Assembly: GCA_964019055.1 (NCBI GenBank)
Contig: OZ025215.1
Coordinates: 3,592,501 to 3,656,500, forward strand
Reading direction: 5' to 3'
Source: Anthopleura xanthogrammica
Taxonomy: Eukaryota; Cnidaria; Anthozoa; Actiniaria; Actiniidae
Length of the DNA: 64,000 nt
Positions 1-10,079 of the stretch are shown here, one piece after another. The translations under genes and the position numbers were made by a program. How positions within the stretch are numbered: the stretch's first letter is position 1; each line of letters starts with the position of its first letter. The notes beneath the pieces are model-generated. The model saw only the letters and a program-made list of their open reading frames with translations. It did not search any database and had not been told where the DNA came from.

Positions 1-730
1 TTTTCAAAATACCATTCGGTGTACATTTTCATTTTATCACTTTGCTCCTGGCTCATCGATCTAAGATGCTCTGAAAGCCTGGCAGGATAGCTGTTGCGGG
101 CTGCCATTTCATCGATTCACGAATTTCTTTGCAGCGGTTCTCAAATCGTGGCTGATTACAATCTCAGACAGTTGGTGTGCATTTTCCCGCGCTGAATAAA
201 AAAAAATTATCGAATTACACCCTCGGCTGTGTATCTAAAGGGGCCCTTTGTTTACTTTGTCCGTTCACGGCCAATGAAAAATTCCAGCAGCAAAGACAAT
301 TATACATACACTTTAATGTATTCCTTCAAATTCTGGCAGATGGCCTAAAAAATTCATTCTATAAATATTAACTGGATTCTTAGAAGTTGACCTTCGCATC
401 TGTCTAGCCCTCTTCAAGAAACATATAGTAAAGACTCAAAAAGCTATATTGTTTTGGAATGCTTAATTGAATTGGTCCAGGTTGAAAACTTTAGGTTACT
501 AGTGACGTGGTAACCTCTAGCAATCCATACTACATCAAAGCATATTCTTATGAAATGATAAATCATAATGGTTGATTTTAGGATTGAAAACTTTAGAGTA
601 CTTGTGACGTGACCTATTCTCTAGCAATTCACACCAGTCGACGAAAATATCCGTATCAGTGTTGTCAGTTGGGCAGTTGGTAGGTTGGGTGACTGCGTCG
701 ACTGACGTTAGTCTTCCGCTTTTATAGCGA
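1..730. other. Intergenic, no gene seen
   Basis: I see no coding sequence with conserved-looking protein here. Two diverged direct copies of a short segment (about 468-530 and 580-640) share a run reading GAAAACTTTAG followed by a GTGACGTG core and a CTCTAGCAAT stretch. This looks like an old dispersed repeat fragment. Confidence 0.4.
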
Positions 731-809
731 AGTGTATAGCGGCTTCCAGAGGCGCCTTCTCATGTTTTCAGTTCGACCCCTTTGAGCTGCGCCACTGCTG
801 TACTTGTGG
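731..809 (+). repeat. Dispersed ~80-bp repeat, copy 1
   Basis: The segment GTATAGCGGCTTCCAGAGGC through TGAGCTGCGCCACTGCTGTA recurs at 2064-2147 in the same orientation and at 24541-24620 in the opposite one. Three copies in one window mark it as part of an interspersed element. I cannot assign the family; no terminal repeats are clear. Confidence 0.6.
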
Positions 810-943
810 ATGTGATTAGCGATGAAAAGTTTTTTGTCTCGTAAAAAATGACCCCCTTTGGAAGCCCTGTTGTGTGTTTGAAATAAATAACACTAGTAAC
901 CTTTATGATGCCATTGTAATCTGCCTGCGTGTATGATGAGTGT

Positions 944-1801
944 CATTGCCAGAAATATTGGACATTGTCAGCGGTGTTACGCATGAATGAAAATGAAGTG
1001 GTTTTTTAGAGGAAAAATATAACTACATGGTTTCCAAGCACATATTTAGATTCAACTATGATGTTAGTTAAACAATTCTTGCCAAGAAATAGTTACTTGA
1101 CAATTAAAAGAACAACTATTATTTTTCTGTTGATAAGCCTCACCACAGGAAGCCCATGAAGGACAAGAAACAAGTTTCAAACGTAAATCGTTACTTTGGG
1201 CTTCCTTACTGTATTTCAGCAGTCAATAGGAGCTTGTAAAAACAAAATGGCGATATTTAGGGGGTTTTGAAGCTGTTTTGAGCAGTTCTCTGTGGTTTCT
1301 TGTCATTTTTAACTGAAAACTACGAGCTAACAACACGTCGAATCGCTTAAAATTTAACCTAACTTCAAGCTTCTTGGGAACCAACATTCTGAAGGCATGC
1401 TGTCTATTTTGAGCGGTTTTGGATTTATTAAACACTCGTTTGGTGATATCGAGGTGGAGCTCTTTTACTTATAAATTTTTTCGACTTCAAATAAGACGAT
1501 TTTGGGGTCAAGTGTGGCCAGATTTATAGACGAAGTATGGAATCTAGAGCTTTCGAAGGCAAGTAGTCCGGGAACCAATATGTCGCATGATTCAACGATC
1601 ACTTTACGCTTATTTAGTAGCTTGTAGGGTGGGTTGTTTGTCGCGATGTGGAGCTCAAAGTAAATAAAACCCTATTCGCCGTAAATAGAGGAAGCTCTAT
1701 ATTCCCCATACATTTCCTATAAGACTCGGCGGCTATTTTGTAAGCTGAAACGCATCATTGCGCATTTGCAAGCAGGCTCATGTCCCATATTTCTGGCAAT
1801 G
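944..1801. mobile_element. Non-autonomous DNA transposon, ~860 bp, inverted ends
   Basis: The left end reads CATTGCCAGAAATATTGGAC and the right end is its near-perfect inverse (ATATTTCTGGCAATG). Between them no transposase-like frame is visible, so this is a deletion derivative mobilised in trans. The superfamily cannot be decided from the ends alone. Confidence 0.6.
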
Positions 1802-2442
1802 GTTAAGCTGATATACAGACTATACTGACATAATACAGCTTTTTATTAGGATATAATCCGGATCTAGCTCGAAAGCCTTAGCTACTTTAGCCACACTACA
1901 CATTTACACGTCAACACATTCAACTATTGTGATTATTTGCCTTTTTTTTCGTTTTTGTAAATATATACTGATTCACATTTTTGTTGTTATTGTATTATTA
2001 TGTTTATGTGTGAATACAATTATGTTGAAGTAGAGCTGGTTAGAGCTGTGCTCCGGGGTTATACATGGACTGTATAGCGGCTGCCAGAGTCGCCTTCACA
2101 TGCTTCCAGTTCGACCCAGTTGAGCTGCGCCACTCCTTGTACTTGCAGTGGTGATTAACGATAACATTAGTTAACATCAGTAGAAGTAGAAGTTGAAGTT
2201 GAAGTTGAAGTTGAAGTTAAGGAAGTCTAGTTAGAACTATATAAGCGGCACAAAACGCCATCTGCTACAAAGTATACCGGTTTTGAAACTGGAGAAGAGA
2301 AATATCTAGGTATTCGGAATAAGAATCGCATGGTTAACAATATGATTAACCTTTCCCTACATTCTATTAAAGTTCGCTTTGTCATTCTAATCATTTGGCA
2401 ATAAAAACGGGTTTTGAACCCTATTAAAAAAAACTTAAACTT
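1802..2442. other. Intergenic with a dispersed repeat and small tandem tract
   Basis: This stretch holds the second copy of the ~80-bp repeat (2064-2147) and a short imperfect 6-base tract (GAAGTT) at about 2183-2220. No gene is seen. Confidence 0.4.
2064..2147 (+). repeat. Dispersed ~80-bp repeat, copy 2
   Basis: Same element as at 731-809: GTATAGCGGCTGCCAGAG, then the TTCCAGTTCGACCCAGTTGA core and the GAGCTGCGCCACT stretch. The reverse-orientation copy is at 24541-24620. Confidence 0.6.
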
Positions 2443-2610
2443 GACATATTTTACAACCTTGACTCCCCGTAACGGGGCTCATCCGTGAGGTTCCCTACAC
2501 ACGCACTAACACTACATGCACTATTTACAACGTACAACACTGACATCACATGCTGGTTTTTGTGGAGGAAGGAAAAATTGGAGATATCAAACTCACATAT
2601 TCCCGTTCAG
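2443..2610 (+). repeat. Dispersed repeat with GC hairpin, copy 1
   Basis: The copy begins ATTTTACAACCTTGACTCCC, followed by a small hairpin (CTCCCCGTAACGGGG) and a conserved CGTGAGGTTC stretch, then an AACGTACAACACTGACATCA region and a GTGGAGGAAGG tract. The same order of blocks occurs at 38331-38560 in an intron of the ARM-ILEI-SPRY gene. No protein-coding frame is shared, so it is a non-coding interspersed element of unknown class. Confidence 0.6.
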
Positions 2611-2762
2611 TCGAGAGACAGCGCCTAGCAGTGCCTGCCACCCATGTCACCAATTTGACTTGTGAAGGTGGATGTTCCTGTATTTATATAATGTTCAGGT
2701 TTCTGTTTCAACTTTATTAATCTCAGTACAATAGAATAAAGAATTAAGAGAAAAATATCATA

Positions 2763-2834
2763 TGCCCTTGGCAGGACTCGAACCCACGGTTTCGGTATAC
2801 TAGTCCGACGTGTTAACCACTACACTACAAGGAC
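2763..2834 (-). tRNA. tRNA-Thr(AGT)-like sequence, copy A
   Basis: The reverse strand folds as a tRNA. The acceptor stem GTCCTTG pairs with CAAGGGC, the D stem is GTGT/ACAC, the anticodon loop is CTAGTAT with anticodon AGT, and the T arm is GTGGG-TTCGAGT-CCTGC. The B box GGTTCGAGTCC fits the Pol III consensus. The closing pair of the anticodon stem is an A-A mismatch, which weakens the case for a functional tRNA. Two more copies lie at 2932-3003 and 3189-3260, and this one is in inverted orientation to them. It could be a real amplified tRNA or a tRNA-derived repeat head. Confidence 0.65.
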
Positions 2835-2931
2835 CAACCACGCTGGTTACGCAGCCAGGCAATGTTGTATATGTGGCAACTGTGGGGGTCCAGGGCGATA
2901 TTAATGCCTGGCTGCGTAACCAGCGTGGTTG

Positions 2932-3003
2932 GTCCTTGTAGTGTAGTGGTTAACACGTCGGACTAGTATACCGAAACCGTGGGTTCGAGTCCTGCCAAGG
3001 GCA
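2932..3003 (+). tRNA. tRNA-Thr(AGT)-like sequence, copy B
   Basis: Identical in the 72-base body to copies A and C, with the same A-A mismatch closing the anticodon stem. It is preceded by a 24-base segment (GCCTGGCTGCGTAACCAGCG...) that is the exact inverse of the segment next to copy A, so A and B form the two arms of a palindrome around a ~45-base spacer. It is followed by CATATGATATTTTTCTCTTA, shared by all three copies. No encoded CCA is present, as expected for a eukaryotic tRNA gene. Confidence 0.65.
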
Positions 3004-3188
3004 TATGATATTTTTCTCTTAATTCTTTATTCTATTATTCACACCGAACGCATTTCATTTCACTAGTATTATCCTCAATTGTGCGTAAATATTTACGGTG
3101 TTCAGCTTACCCATGAGATTAATATCGCCCTGGACCCCCACAGTTGCCACATATACAACATTGCCTGGCTGCGTAACCAGCGTGGTTG

Positions 3189-3260
3189 GTCCTTGTAGTG
3201 TAGTGGTTAACACGTCGGACTAGTATACCGAAACCGTGGGTTCGAGTCCTGCCAAGGGCA
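3189..3260 (+). tRNA. tRNA-Thr(AGT)-like sequence, copy C
   Basis: Third identical copy, in the same orientation as B and 257 bases downstream. Its upstream flank repeats the B flank, but the ~45-base spacer before it is inverted relative to the spacer between A and B. Between B and C (about 3035-3110) sits a short AT-rich segment with partly inverted ends (CACACCGAACGCA / GTAAATATTTACGGTG), similar to the palindrome at 13616-13723. Confidence 0.65.
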
Positions 3261-3299
3261 TATGATATTTTTCTCTTAATTCTTTAATCTCAGTACATA

Positions 3300-4063
3300 T
3301 GAGCGATCGAAAAATGGGCGAATGTCAATATTGTTGAACATCACCGATCTGCGTACTCTTTCCGTTTCGTTTTAATGAGTACTGCATACTCGGACAAACA
3401 TAAGAATGTATGTTCTCAGTCATCCAGACAATTGAATATGAAACTAGAAATCCTAAATCACTAACTGGAAATCTAGTTTGGTAACGAATGTGCTACGTTG
3501 CGACCAAGACCATTGGTCTTCATGGCAGGCAAATGAAATTCGGTCGCGTCAGATGCGTCAAACGGCGAGGAACGCCTTGAATGTTCCCTCTCTACTCCGT
3601 TATTGTTTTTTGACTGTAGTTTTGTTCTAACATACAGCGAAAGAAATTTAAGATTTTCAAGAATCGTGTCACAGCGAAAGCTGGTTAGTTCATCAGCTCC
3701 CTCCTCTCTGTCTATGTATATAGTAGAGTATTTCCTTTAACCATTTTTTCTTTGGGTTATGATATCATTTAGATCTTACAGTTATGCAGCACTTTAGTAT
3801 TAACAGCAGCACATATTTATTCTGTATAACGCCACTTGTATTGTCTTTATCGTTTTTGTAAGACTACGGTGTACGCACATGTTCAAACAAATTAGAACTA
3901 TACTCCGGCTTAGATATTTCTTTAGAAACATGGTGTCTTATTCTTAGCTTCTTTGAGCAATGCCTTTACCCTTTTAAAAAGTTCAAAAACGTTATGATTC
4001 TTCGGCAGTTTGACTTGCCTGCTTTAAGTGCTGCCATCAACATTGTTATAATTGCATTCATCA
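3300..4063. other. Intergenic, downstream of GPCR gene
   Basis: No gene or repeat structure is clear. The segment nearest 4064 should hold the 3' UTR of the GPCR gene, which is transcribed leftwards. Confidence 0.35.
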
Positions 4064-5110
4064 TCATGGTCTTGTTTGACTTTCATCATTTAGATGTACG
4101 CCTTTGGAAGCTCTCACTGCACCGCCAGTAGAAAAGTCACTGCCAACTCCTGTGACTTGGTTTTGCAGTGGATGGCAACAAATTTGTAAAAACCGCCTTC
4201 GGAAAGGTTTGTTGAATACGTTATACACAATAGGATTGATAGCACTACTTGCAAAGGAAGAGTAGACAACAATGACCTCCACACGTCGAGGAAGGTCGAT
4301 GTAAGTCGCGAGATGAAACACTGTGGAACAGGGAATCCAGCAGATGATGAAACCACAAACCAAGGCCATTAGGGATCTTGTCACTTCAATCTCTTCCTTG
4401 GAAAGGGAAGGAGCTTGAACTTGGTTTGCAGCATTAAGATTCGATGTCACCTCTATGTTATGGCTCTTCACATGTTTGTAAAGCTTCCAATAACAAACGA
4501 CAGTGATGATCATAGGCAGAACTGCAAACAACATTTGGTAAGATACGCCAATAGCACGGTTTGTTATCTGATCTCTGAAAGAAGGAAAGTGCATGAAGCG
4601 GCCAGGAAAAAACTCAAACGTACACAATCCACTCAGATACATCATGGCAATGAAAGACATCGAAAAGAGCCAAGCTGAAGCGATCATCATTTTGGCAGGT
4701 CGAGGCTTGAAATACTTTCTGTAAATGGATGGTTTCGTAACGCAGAAGAATCTGTTAACTGCTATCAGTGCTGTGGTCAAAACGGACCCAAAGACTAATT
4801 CTGTGTATACCCACTGAATGGCCTCTCCTGCTTTTTTCCCAAAAATATCCCGACCACAGACAGCACCTGCTATTGCTATGGGCATTACAACTATGGCCAA
4901 AGTTACGTCTGATACAGCAAGGGTTATGATATAGTAGCTGGTGACGCTGGAACGGAGGCGTCGTGATCTATAAAACACGGCCAGGACTAGGATATTCCCA
5001 ATAAGCGCGGTTACTGCTATCAGGACAAGAAAACCCGTTTCTATGATGGTTTCTGCCGGTGATCGGTGACCCAGTTCGTATAACTGTGTCTTAATATGCT
5101 CTTCGTTCAT
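4064..5110 (-). CDS. Class A (rhodopsin-like) GPCR, intronless
   Basis: Complete 348-codon frame with seven hydrophobic segments at about residues 25-47, 59-82, 97-120, 140-161, 189-211, 244-266 and 277-299. Class A landmarks are visible: GN in segment 1 (39-40), LAVSD in segment 2 (64-68), NRF in place of DRY after segment 3 (119-121), CWIP in segment 6 (257-260) and NPIVY in segment 7 (292-296). A CC pair (311-312) after helix 8 is a likely palmitoylation site. The usual disulphide cysteine at the start of segment 3 (25 residues before the NRF arginine) is missing; Cys85 in the preceding loop is the nearest candidate, and Cys163 lies in extracellular loop 2. It should sit in the plasma membrane and couple to G proteins. 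The ligand cannot be inferred. Overall it resembles the expanded melatonin/opsin-like amine-type receptors of cnidarians, which are commonly single-exon. Confidence 0.88.
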   Translation of the reverse strand: MNEEHIKTQLYELGHRSPAETIIETGFLVLIAVTALIGNILVLAVFYRSRRLRSSVTSYYIITLAVSDVTLAIVVMPIAIAGAVCGRDIFGKKAGEAIQWVYTELVFGSVLTTALIAVNRFFCVTKPSIYRKYFKPRPAKMMIASAWLFSMSFIAMMYLSGLCTFEFFPGRFMHFPSFRDQITNRAIGVSYQMLFAVLPMIITVVCYWKLYKHVKSHNIEVTSNLNAANQVQAPSLSKEEIEVTRSLMALVCGFIICWIPCSTVFHLATYIDLPRRVEVIVVYSSFASSAINPIVYNVFNKPFRRRFLQICCHPLQNQVTGVGSDFSTGGAVRASKGVHLNDESQTRP

Positions 5111-6546
5111 TATCGGTTGTCTTTTACTCTTCGATCGTCAGTTGCAGTATTTATTTTCTGTGAAAAGAGACAAAGCAAGATGAAATTAGATTTTTCTGCG
5201 TTTTTGCCGTGCTAAAGGAAAGGAATGAAAAGAAAAAAAAAAAAAACGAAAGCAAGAAAGCAAGAAAGCAAGAAAGCAAGAAAGCAAACAAAACAGAAAT
5301 AAAAACAATGATAATGATAATAATCCTGGAGTCCCGTTTGACGTGAATTCTCGAAGTGTTCGACAGCAGAAGGTATTTTTTCGCGTAAATGATTACCGGA
5401 CCTCAGCTTTTTTTCCCCTGTATATTGTGGTATTCTCTCACTTCTGCATGTTACCGTTCAACTGATGAAAGAATTATCTTCGCAACTCAAAAAAATCTTC
5501 ACGTCATTGTATCCGCGAGTTATCCATTGAGTACATTTGATTTAATCTCAGAAACACTAAACTTCGTTATGATTGTAATATTTTTTGCTATTTGTTGTAT
5601 TCTTGCCGAATACTTTGATATGTCACGAAGGGTTTTTCTGGTGGGACTAGCTCGTCCTCCGCGACACACGAGAATACTTTGGAATTCTTGATTGTCTTTT
5701 ATTTCTGCATTGCTCTGTATTCCTGCTCTGCTTCTTTCTGCCTTCTGATTCTCTTCGGTGTGTAACTCTGTGAAACTCTGTAACTCTGACACTCTGTAAC
5801 TCTGTCACTCTGTATACTAAACTACGTGCTACAATCCCTTAAATAATGGTTGCGAGGTTGACAAGATGACGTCAAGCCTAATATCAGCTGACGTCATTTA
5901 CAAGCGTTGTGATTGGTTGCTAAGAACGATGAATAATAATCGACTAGTTTCCAATTCCCGAGGAGGAATTAGAACTATGTTGAAATTCTATTATTCATCG
6001 TACTTGTGGTTAAACAAAAACTATACCGTCGCTAGACCATTAAGCGATCTGACAGGTGCTTAACTAGAATTTAGTCTTTAAACGAAATTTAACGAAATTG
6101 GCTAGCTCCAAAGTTGGGATATCAGGCGTTAGCTGACAGCGCCCAGCTATGAATATTTCAATAGAAGCAAAACTAGCAAAACCCTAAACTGTCATTTACA
6201 ATTACAAGATAATATTATCTAAAAAATTTTATTTCAGCAACATTTCTAATAAAGACTTGTTGTTTATTTTGCATCTGCCGATCTGTCAATCATTCTTTGC
6301 CGCAATTGATTTCATTAGCGCTGACAACTCGATTCCGCAAACATGAGCAGTTTCTGAACAGCCTTTTTACCAGTCATGTCATCTTCTGCTCTCCATTCGG
6401 GAATCATAATATCAGTGTCTCTTTTCAGACTTTATGGCACTGCGGCGAACAACAACATCTGTTTCCCTTAATTAAATATAATTATTTTTCTGTTACCGTA
6501 TTTTCTTATTCACGTCCCGTCCCTTAGGAAAAATCTCTCCTTACAG
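5111..6546. other. Intergenic, simple repeats, no gene seen
   Basis: Upstream region of the GPCR gene. It includes an 8-base tandem run (GAAAGCAA unit, about 5251-5288) and an 8-10 base run of TAACTCTG-like units (about 5760-5815). I see nothing that looks like a conserved protein. Confidence 0.4.
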
Positions 6547-6844
6547 ATATACACCTATTTCAAAAAAGGTTGTAATCGCCAAAGGCGATAGGCGACAGGT
6601 CATTCCAAGACGTAAAGGAATTATGGGTATACAACTAAACACGAATAATCGAGGCCTTTAAAATGGTTTCGTGGACTACAAACAACACGGAATATCTCAA
6701 CACTAGCCTCCGTGTTCTTGACGAGAATAAGAAGCAGAAACACACGTTGTTCCAGCTATTCTTGAATCTTGAAATGACCTATCGCCTATCGCCTATCGCC
6801 TATCGCCTATCGCCTATGACAACCTTTTTTGAAATAGGTATATA
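6547..6844. mobile_element. MITE with heptamer array beside its right end (family X)
   Basis: The left end ATATACACCTATTTCAAAAA is inverted at the right end (TTTTTTGAAATAGGTATAT). Inside the right end is a tandem CCTATCG heptamer of about six units (6778-6817). The left arm has only one or two matching units (GGCGATAGGCGACAGG), so the array has expanded on one side. The same ends occur at 10080-10840, a related right end at 20989-21015, and a more distant relative at 52646-53094. Confidence 0.7.
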
Positions 6845-6987
6845 ATGTGGTAACTTATTACTGAGGACCGTTCTCGTTGAGGCGTGAGATGGTATGAATC
6901 AAAGTGCAGCCTTTTTCTAGTCGAAAATCGTATCAAAGTGCAGCCTTTTTCTTGTCGAAAATCGCTTGCGCGCAAAAGACCTTTTTA

Positions 6988-7131
6988 CCTTCGTTGTTTG
7001 TTGTGCCCATTTCAGACTACGTGATGCCACTCTTGGGAGTTGATTCTTTCATGTGTAAATGTTAATTTTAACTATGTAGTTTTCTCAAGAAAATGTCATG
7101 TGATCTGAAATGGGCAATTTGCATACGAAGG
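6988..7131. mobile_element. MITE, CCCATTTCAGACC family, copy 1
   Basis: Palindromic element of about 145 bp. The left arm contains TTGTGCCCATTTCAGACTAC and the right arm its inverse GATCTGAAATGGGCAATT, with outer CCTTCGT/ACGAAGG ends. Related copies lie at 32912-33037 and 40337-40481 in introns of the ARM-ILEI-SPRY gene. Confidence 0.65.
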
Positions 7132-7474
7132 TAACTGAAGAGGTCAACACATATGAGTCCCGCATTAAAGTCATTCAGTTTTTGTAGAAAGACTAAATGG
7201 ATTGCTAAAGGTTTTTTGAAGCAACCGTCCAATAACCTATAGATAAATATTATGTGTAAAATATTTATGAATCTATACAAATAACTTGTAGTTTTTGGCT
7301 TGAATTTGTAGCCACCATGCTCCATTCGGTGACGTTTTGGCCGTAATGTAGCGGATTAAAGTTTTCATCCAAATATTTGTTTTTATTAGGTTTTTTCAAA
7401 TATCTTTTCCTCAAATTTGGAAAACTGCCGTACAACTTAATACTGACAGTTTTGATGCATGATCTGAATATATA

Positions 7475-7616
7475 TATCTTAGAATCCTAACATTAATTAC
7501 TTGTTTATTTGTTGTCAGACGTAGCTTCGAAGGTCTGTGCACGCGAGAATATTTTTACTATCATTATTCTCACATCTTTAAACGAATAAACGAATCATTT
7601 TAGGATTCTAAGATAA
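7475..7616. mobile_element. Short MITE, TATCTTAGAATCCTAA ends
   Basis: A ~140-bp segment bounded by TATCTTAGAATCCTAA on the left and its inverse TTAGGATTCTAAGATA on the right. It has no coding capacity. Confidence 0.55.
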
Positions 7617-7708
7617 TCAAACTAACTAAAAAACAGCAAAGCAGTAGTATTTATGTCTCAATTTTCTAAATAAAGACATATTTCTTCGAGTTTCCATTCA
7701 AATACTCT

Positions 7709-7752
7709 ACTTAATTTTATGATGAACGTCAAATTCATCATAAAATTAAATA
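7709..7752. repeat. Short perfect hairpin
   Basis: Arms of about 18 bases (TTAATTTTATGATGAA / TTCATCATAAAATTAA) around a short loop form a strong stem. It may be a MITE remnant; nothing indicates a terminator or regulatory RNA. Confidence 0.5.
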
Positions 7753-7997
7753 CCACAAATTCTCATTTCTTTTGCTTCACCGATTGTTTGGGAAAGCCTA
7801 AGGGGTGACGAAAATAAAACATCCCTAATAATACTAAAATGATCCGAATTTACAGGCTTCAAACTGAAAAGTTTAAAACCATCAAGATATAATAAAGAGT
7901 AGCTATGTTATGCTTTTCGTGAGATTTTATGAATTTTGGCAACGAATTTAAGGTCAACTTCGTATGTAAGCAAAAATTTAGTTGCGCAGTGCATTGT

Positions 7998-8130
7998 AGT
8001 TGACTATAAACGTCGAACTTCTCATAAGCAGAATGCATTGAGAAGAATGTATCAGTCGATCTTTCTTGATGTCCTTAGGTTTGGCTCATGAGAAGATCGA
8101 CGTTTCAACTGGGCCTAAGCAATTAAGACT
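7998..8130. mobile_element. MITE, TGAGAAGATCGACG family, copy 1
   Basis: The left arm (AAACGTCGAACTTCTCATAA) is the inverse of the right arm (CATGAGAAGATCGACGTTT). A second copy with the same central block (TTTGGCTCATG...) lies at 43187-43318, just downstream of the ARM-ILEI-SPRY gene. Confidence 0.65.
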
Positions 8131-8143
8131 CAACACGTTTCAC

Positions 8144-8344
8144 GGCCCGTTTACACTGCGATTTTTGCGGCGATTTTTGCTGCGATTTTTAGAAATATAA
8201 TAAATTTAGTCTTTGTTCAGGTAATCTTGGTGTCCTGAATAAAACTTTACAAGTTAAAATCCTTTACTATTTTTGACTATGACCCAAATCACCGCAAAAT
8301 TCGAATCTAAAATTGTCTCAAAAATCGCTGGTGTAAACGAGCCT
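8144..8344. mobile_element. MITE, GCCCGTTTACAC / GCGATTTTT family, copy 1
   Basis: The left end is GGCCCGTTTACACTGCGATT and the right end, inverted, is GGCTCGTTTACACCAGCGAT. The interior carries several GCGATTTTT repeats and the block GGTAATCTTGGTGTCCTGAA. A second copy is at 11267-11484 with the same interior block, so these are dispersed transposon copies. Confidence 0.7.
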
Positions 8345-9070
8345 TTAGATAATAGAATTATAATATCTAAAATGTCCATCAGTGCAAACTTCTTACAATT
8401 ATTTTATTTATATTCACTCTTGTTAGTCTCTATTCATCCATCCTAAGTATATGCTGGGGACGTCCAGGGGTTGTAAAAGTCTATGGAAGAGTGGCTATTA
8501 CAATATCAAAATTTGAAAATTTAATTTCATTATCTTTTACTTTCGTCTCTGTGAAATAGGCTCCGTTGGCTGAACGTATTGAATGGAAGCCAAAGAAACT
8601 AAGCTTGATTTCCAACCGTGAAGGTTTCAGAACACACGCTATCGTCTCCACACTCACAGCTGGACGCGTGTTGTTAACAGCAGTTGATGAACTAAGCGGA
8701 ATGCAATTTAGTTTGAAAACGTACGAGTAATTACGAGACTACCGGGCGAATTCGAGAAAGATCTATTATTATTTTATTGTATATATTATGGATATGAATT
8801 GTAAATTCTTATTATATTTTTATTGTAGTTGAGGTGGACTACCTGTAAACTAGCGTTTTAGCTAAGTGTATGTTCCACGGTAAATAAAGTATGCTATGCT
8901 ATCCTATCCTATCCTATCCTATCCTATCCTATCCTATCCTATCCTATCCTATCCTATCCTATCCTATCCTATCCTATCCTATCCTATCCTATCCTATCCT
9001 ATCCTACCTAGCAGAAGCACTCAATAAGGCCATTTTATCAAAAAGAAATGTTTAAAATATTAAAATATTC
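8345..9070. repeat. Element tail and (ATCCT)n microsatellite
   Basis: From about 8896 to 9005 the sequence is a pure ATCCT pentamer run of about 21 units. It follows GGTAAATAAAGTATGCTATG, which looks like the 3' end of a retroposed element whose tail seeded the array. No gene is seen in the rest. Confidence 0.6.
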
Positions 9071-9427
9071 GACTTGCACTAACATGTCACGTGACCCTTC
9101 CCCTGAAGACGAATGTGTCTCCAAATCAACAAAAGGGTAAGAGGGTGAAGTTTCAGTTCATAATGTTGACTATAGGATAAATGGCATAATCTTTTATAAG
9201 GTTTTCCATAGGAAAAGTATTGGCTGGCAAGCTCTTGTCATCAGGTGTATTTTCCTTTACAAATTCGTATGAAATATTAAATTTATTATTTAAGTTCATT
9301 TCTCCTGTTTCGCTTGTTAAAAACTCTGCCTCCCTAATGTCAAGGTACTCTTTTCATTACTGTTGTTTATTTTGAAACATCTGCTCGTCTACAGGAGGTA
9401 GGGTCACGTGGCCTGTTAGTGCAAGTC
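9071..9427. mobile_element. MITE, GACTTGCACTAACA family, copy 1
   Basis: The left end GACTTGCACTAACATGTCAC is inverted at the right end (GTGGCCTGTTAGTGCAAGTC), and the arms continue inward. The interior block with TTTTATAAGGTTTTCCATAG also occurs, in inverted relation, in the larger copy at 27081-27481 inside a YJU2B intron. Confidence 0.7.
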
Positions 9428-10079
9428 GTCTATTTCAAAAGAAGTGAAACTTTCATCTTCGACTTAATTTTTAGAATTCACCACATTCTATATATACATC
9501 GGTTCACTGGTAACTCACAAAGCATTAACTGAGGTTTTAAGGTAGTTTCAAAGGATTAGAAAAGCCTTTACAGTGAGGACACTCGAACCATATCTTTTTT
9601 ATTTTATGAACTTTCTACTGCTTCAAACCTTCTGAAAATGAAGCACTAAACTCAAATAATCTTGTTATTCAAAATAAATCATATTTCCAATCGATTCACA
9701 GAAGGGATAAAAGAGAAAAAAAGTATAAAAAAACCTCAAAGTGTTCACGGTTCAAGTGTCCTCACTGCAAAACATCAGAAAACTTATCCATTCCGAAGAA
9801 AAATAGTTAATAAATATTTCCTGTATAGCAGAAAGGATTCCACGATGAAGATTTCACGATTCTTGTACGTACGGCGGACACACATGCAATGATGTAATAA
9901 AGCTAAGCTATGAAAAGTCAACTTGATGGGTTACCACTGATTTTATGGTGCTCCGCTCGCGAGAGAGCTCCACTAAGAAAATGAAAATGCTTTTTGGGAC
10001 GTACCATAACAGTTATCGGATAGAGCACTGAATTGAAAGTAAACCGTGCCAGCCTATGTGACATTAAGATACTAGTGTT
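9428..10079. other. Intergenic, no gene seen
   Basis: AT-rich sequence. Only short unsupported open frames are present and no repeat family was recognised. Confidence 0.35.
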
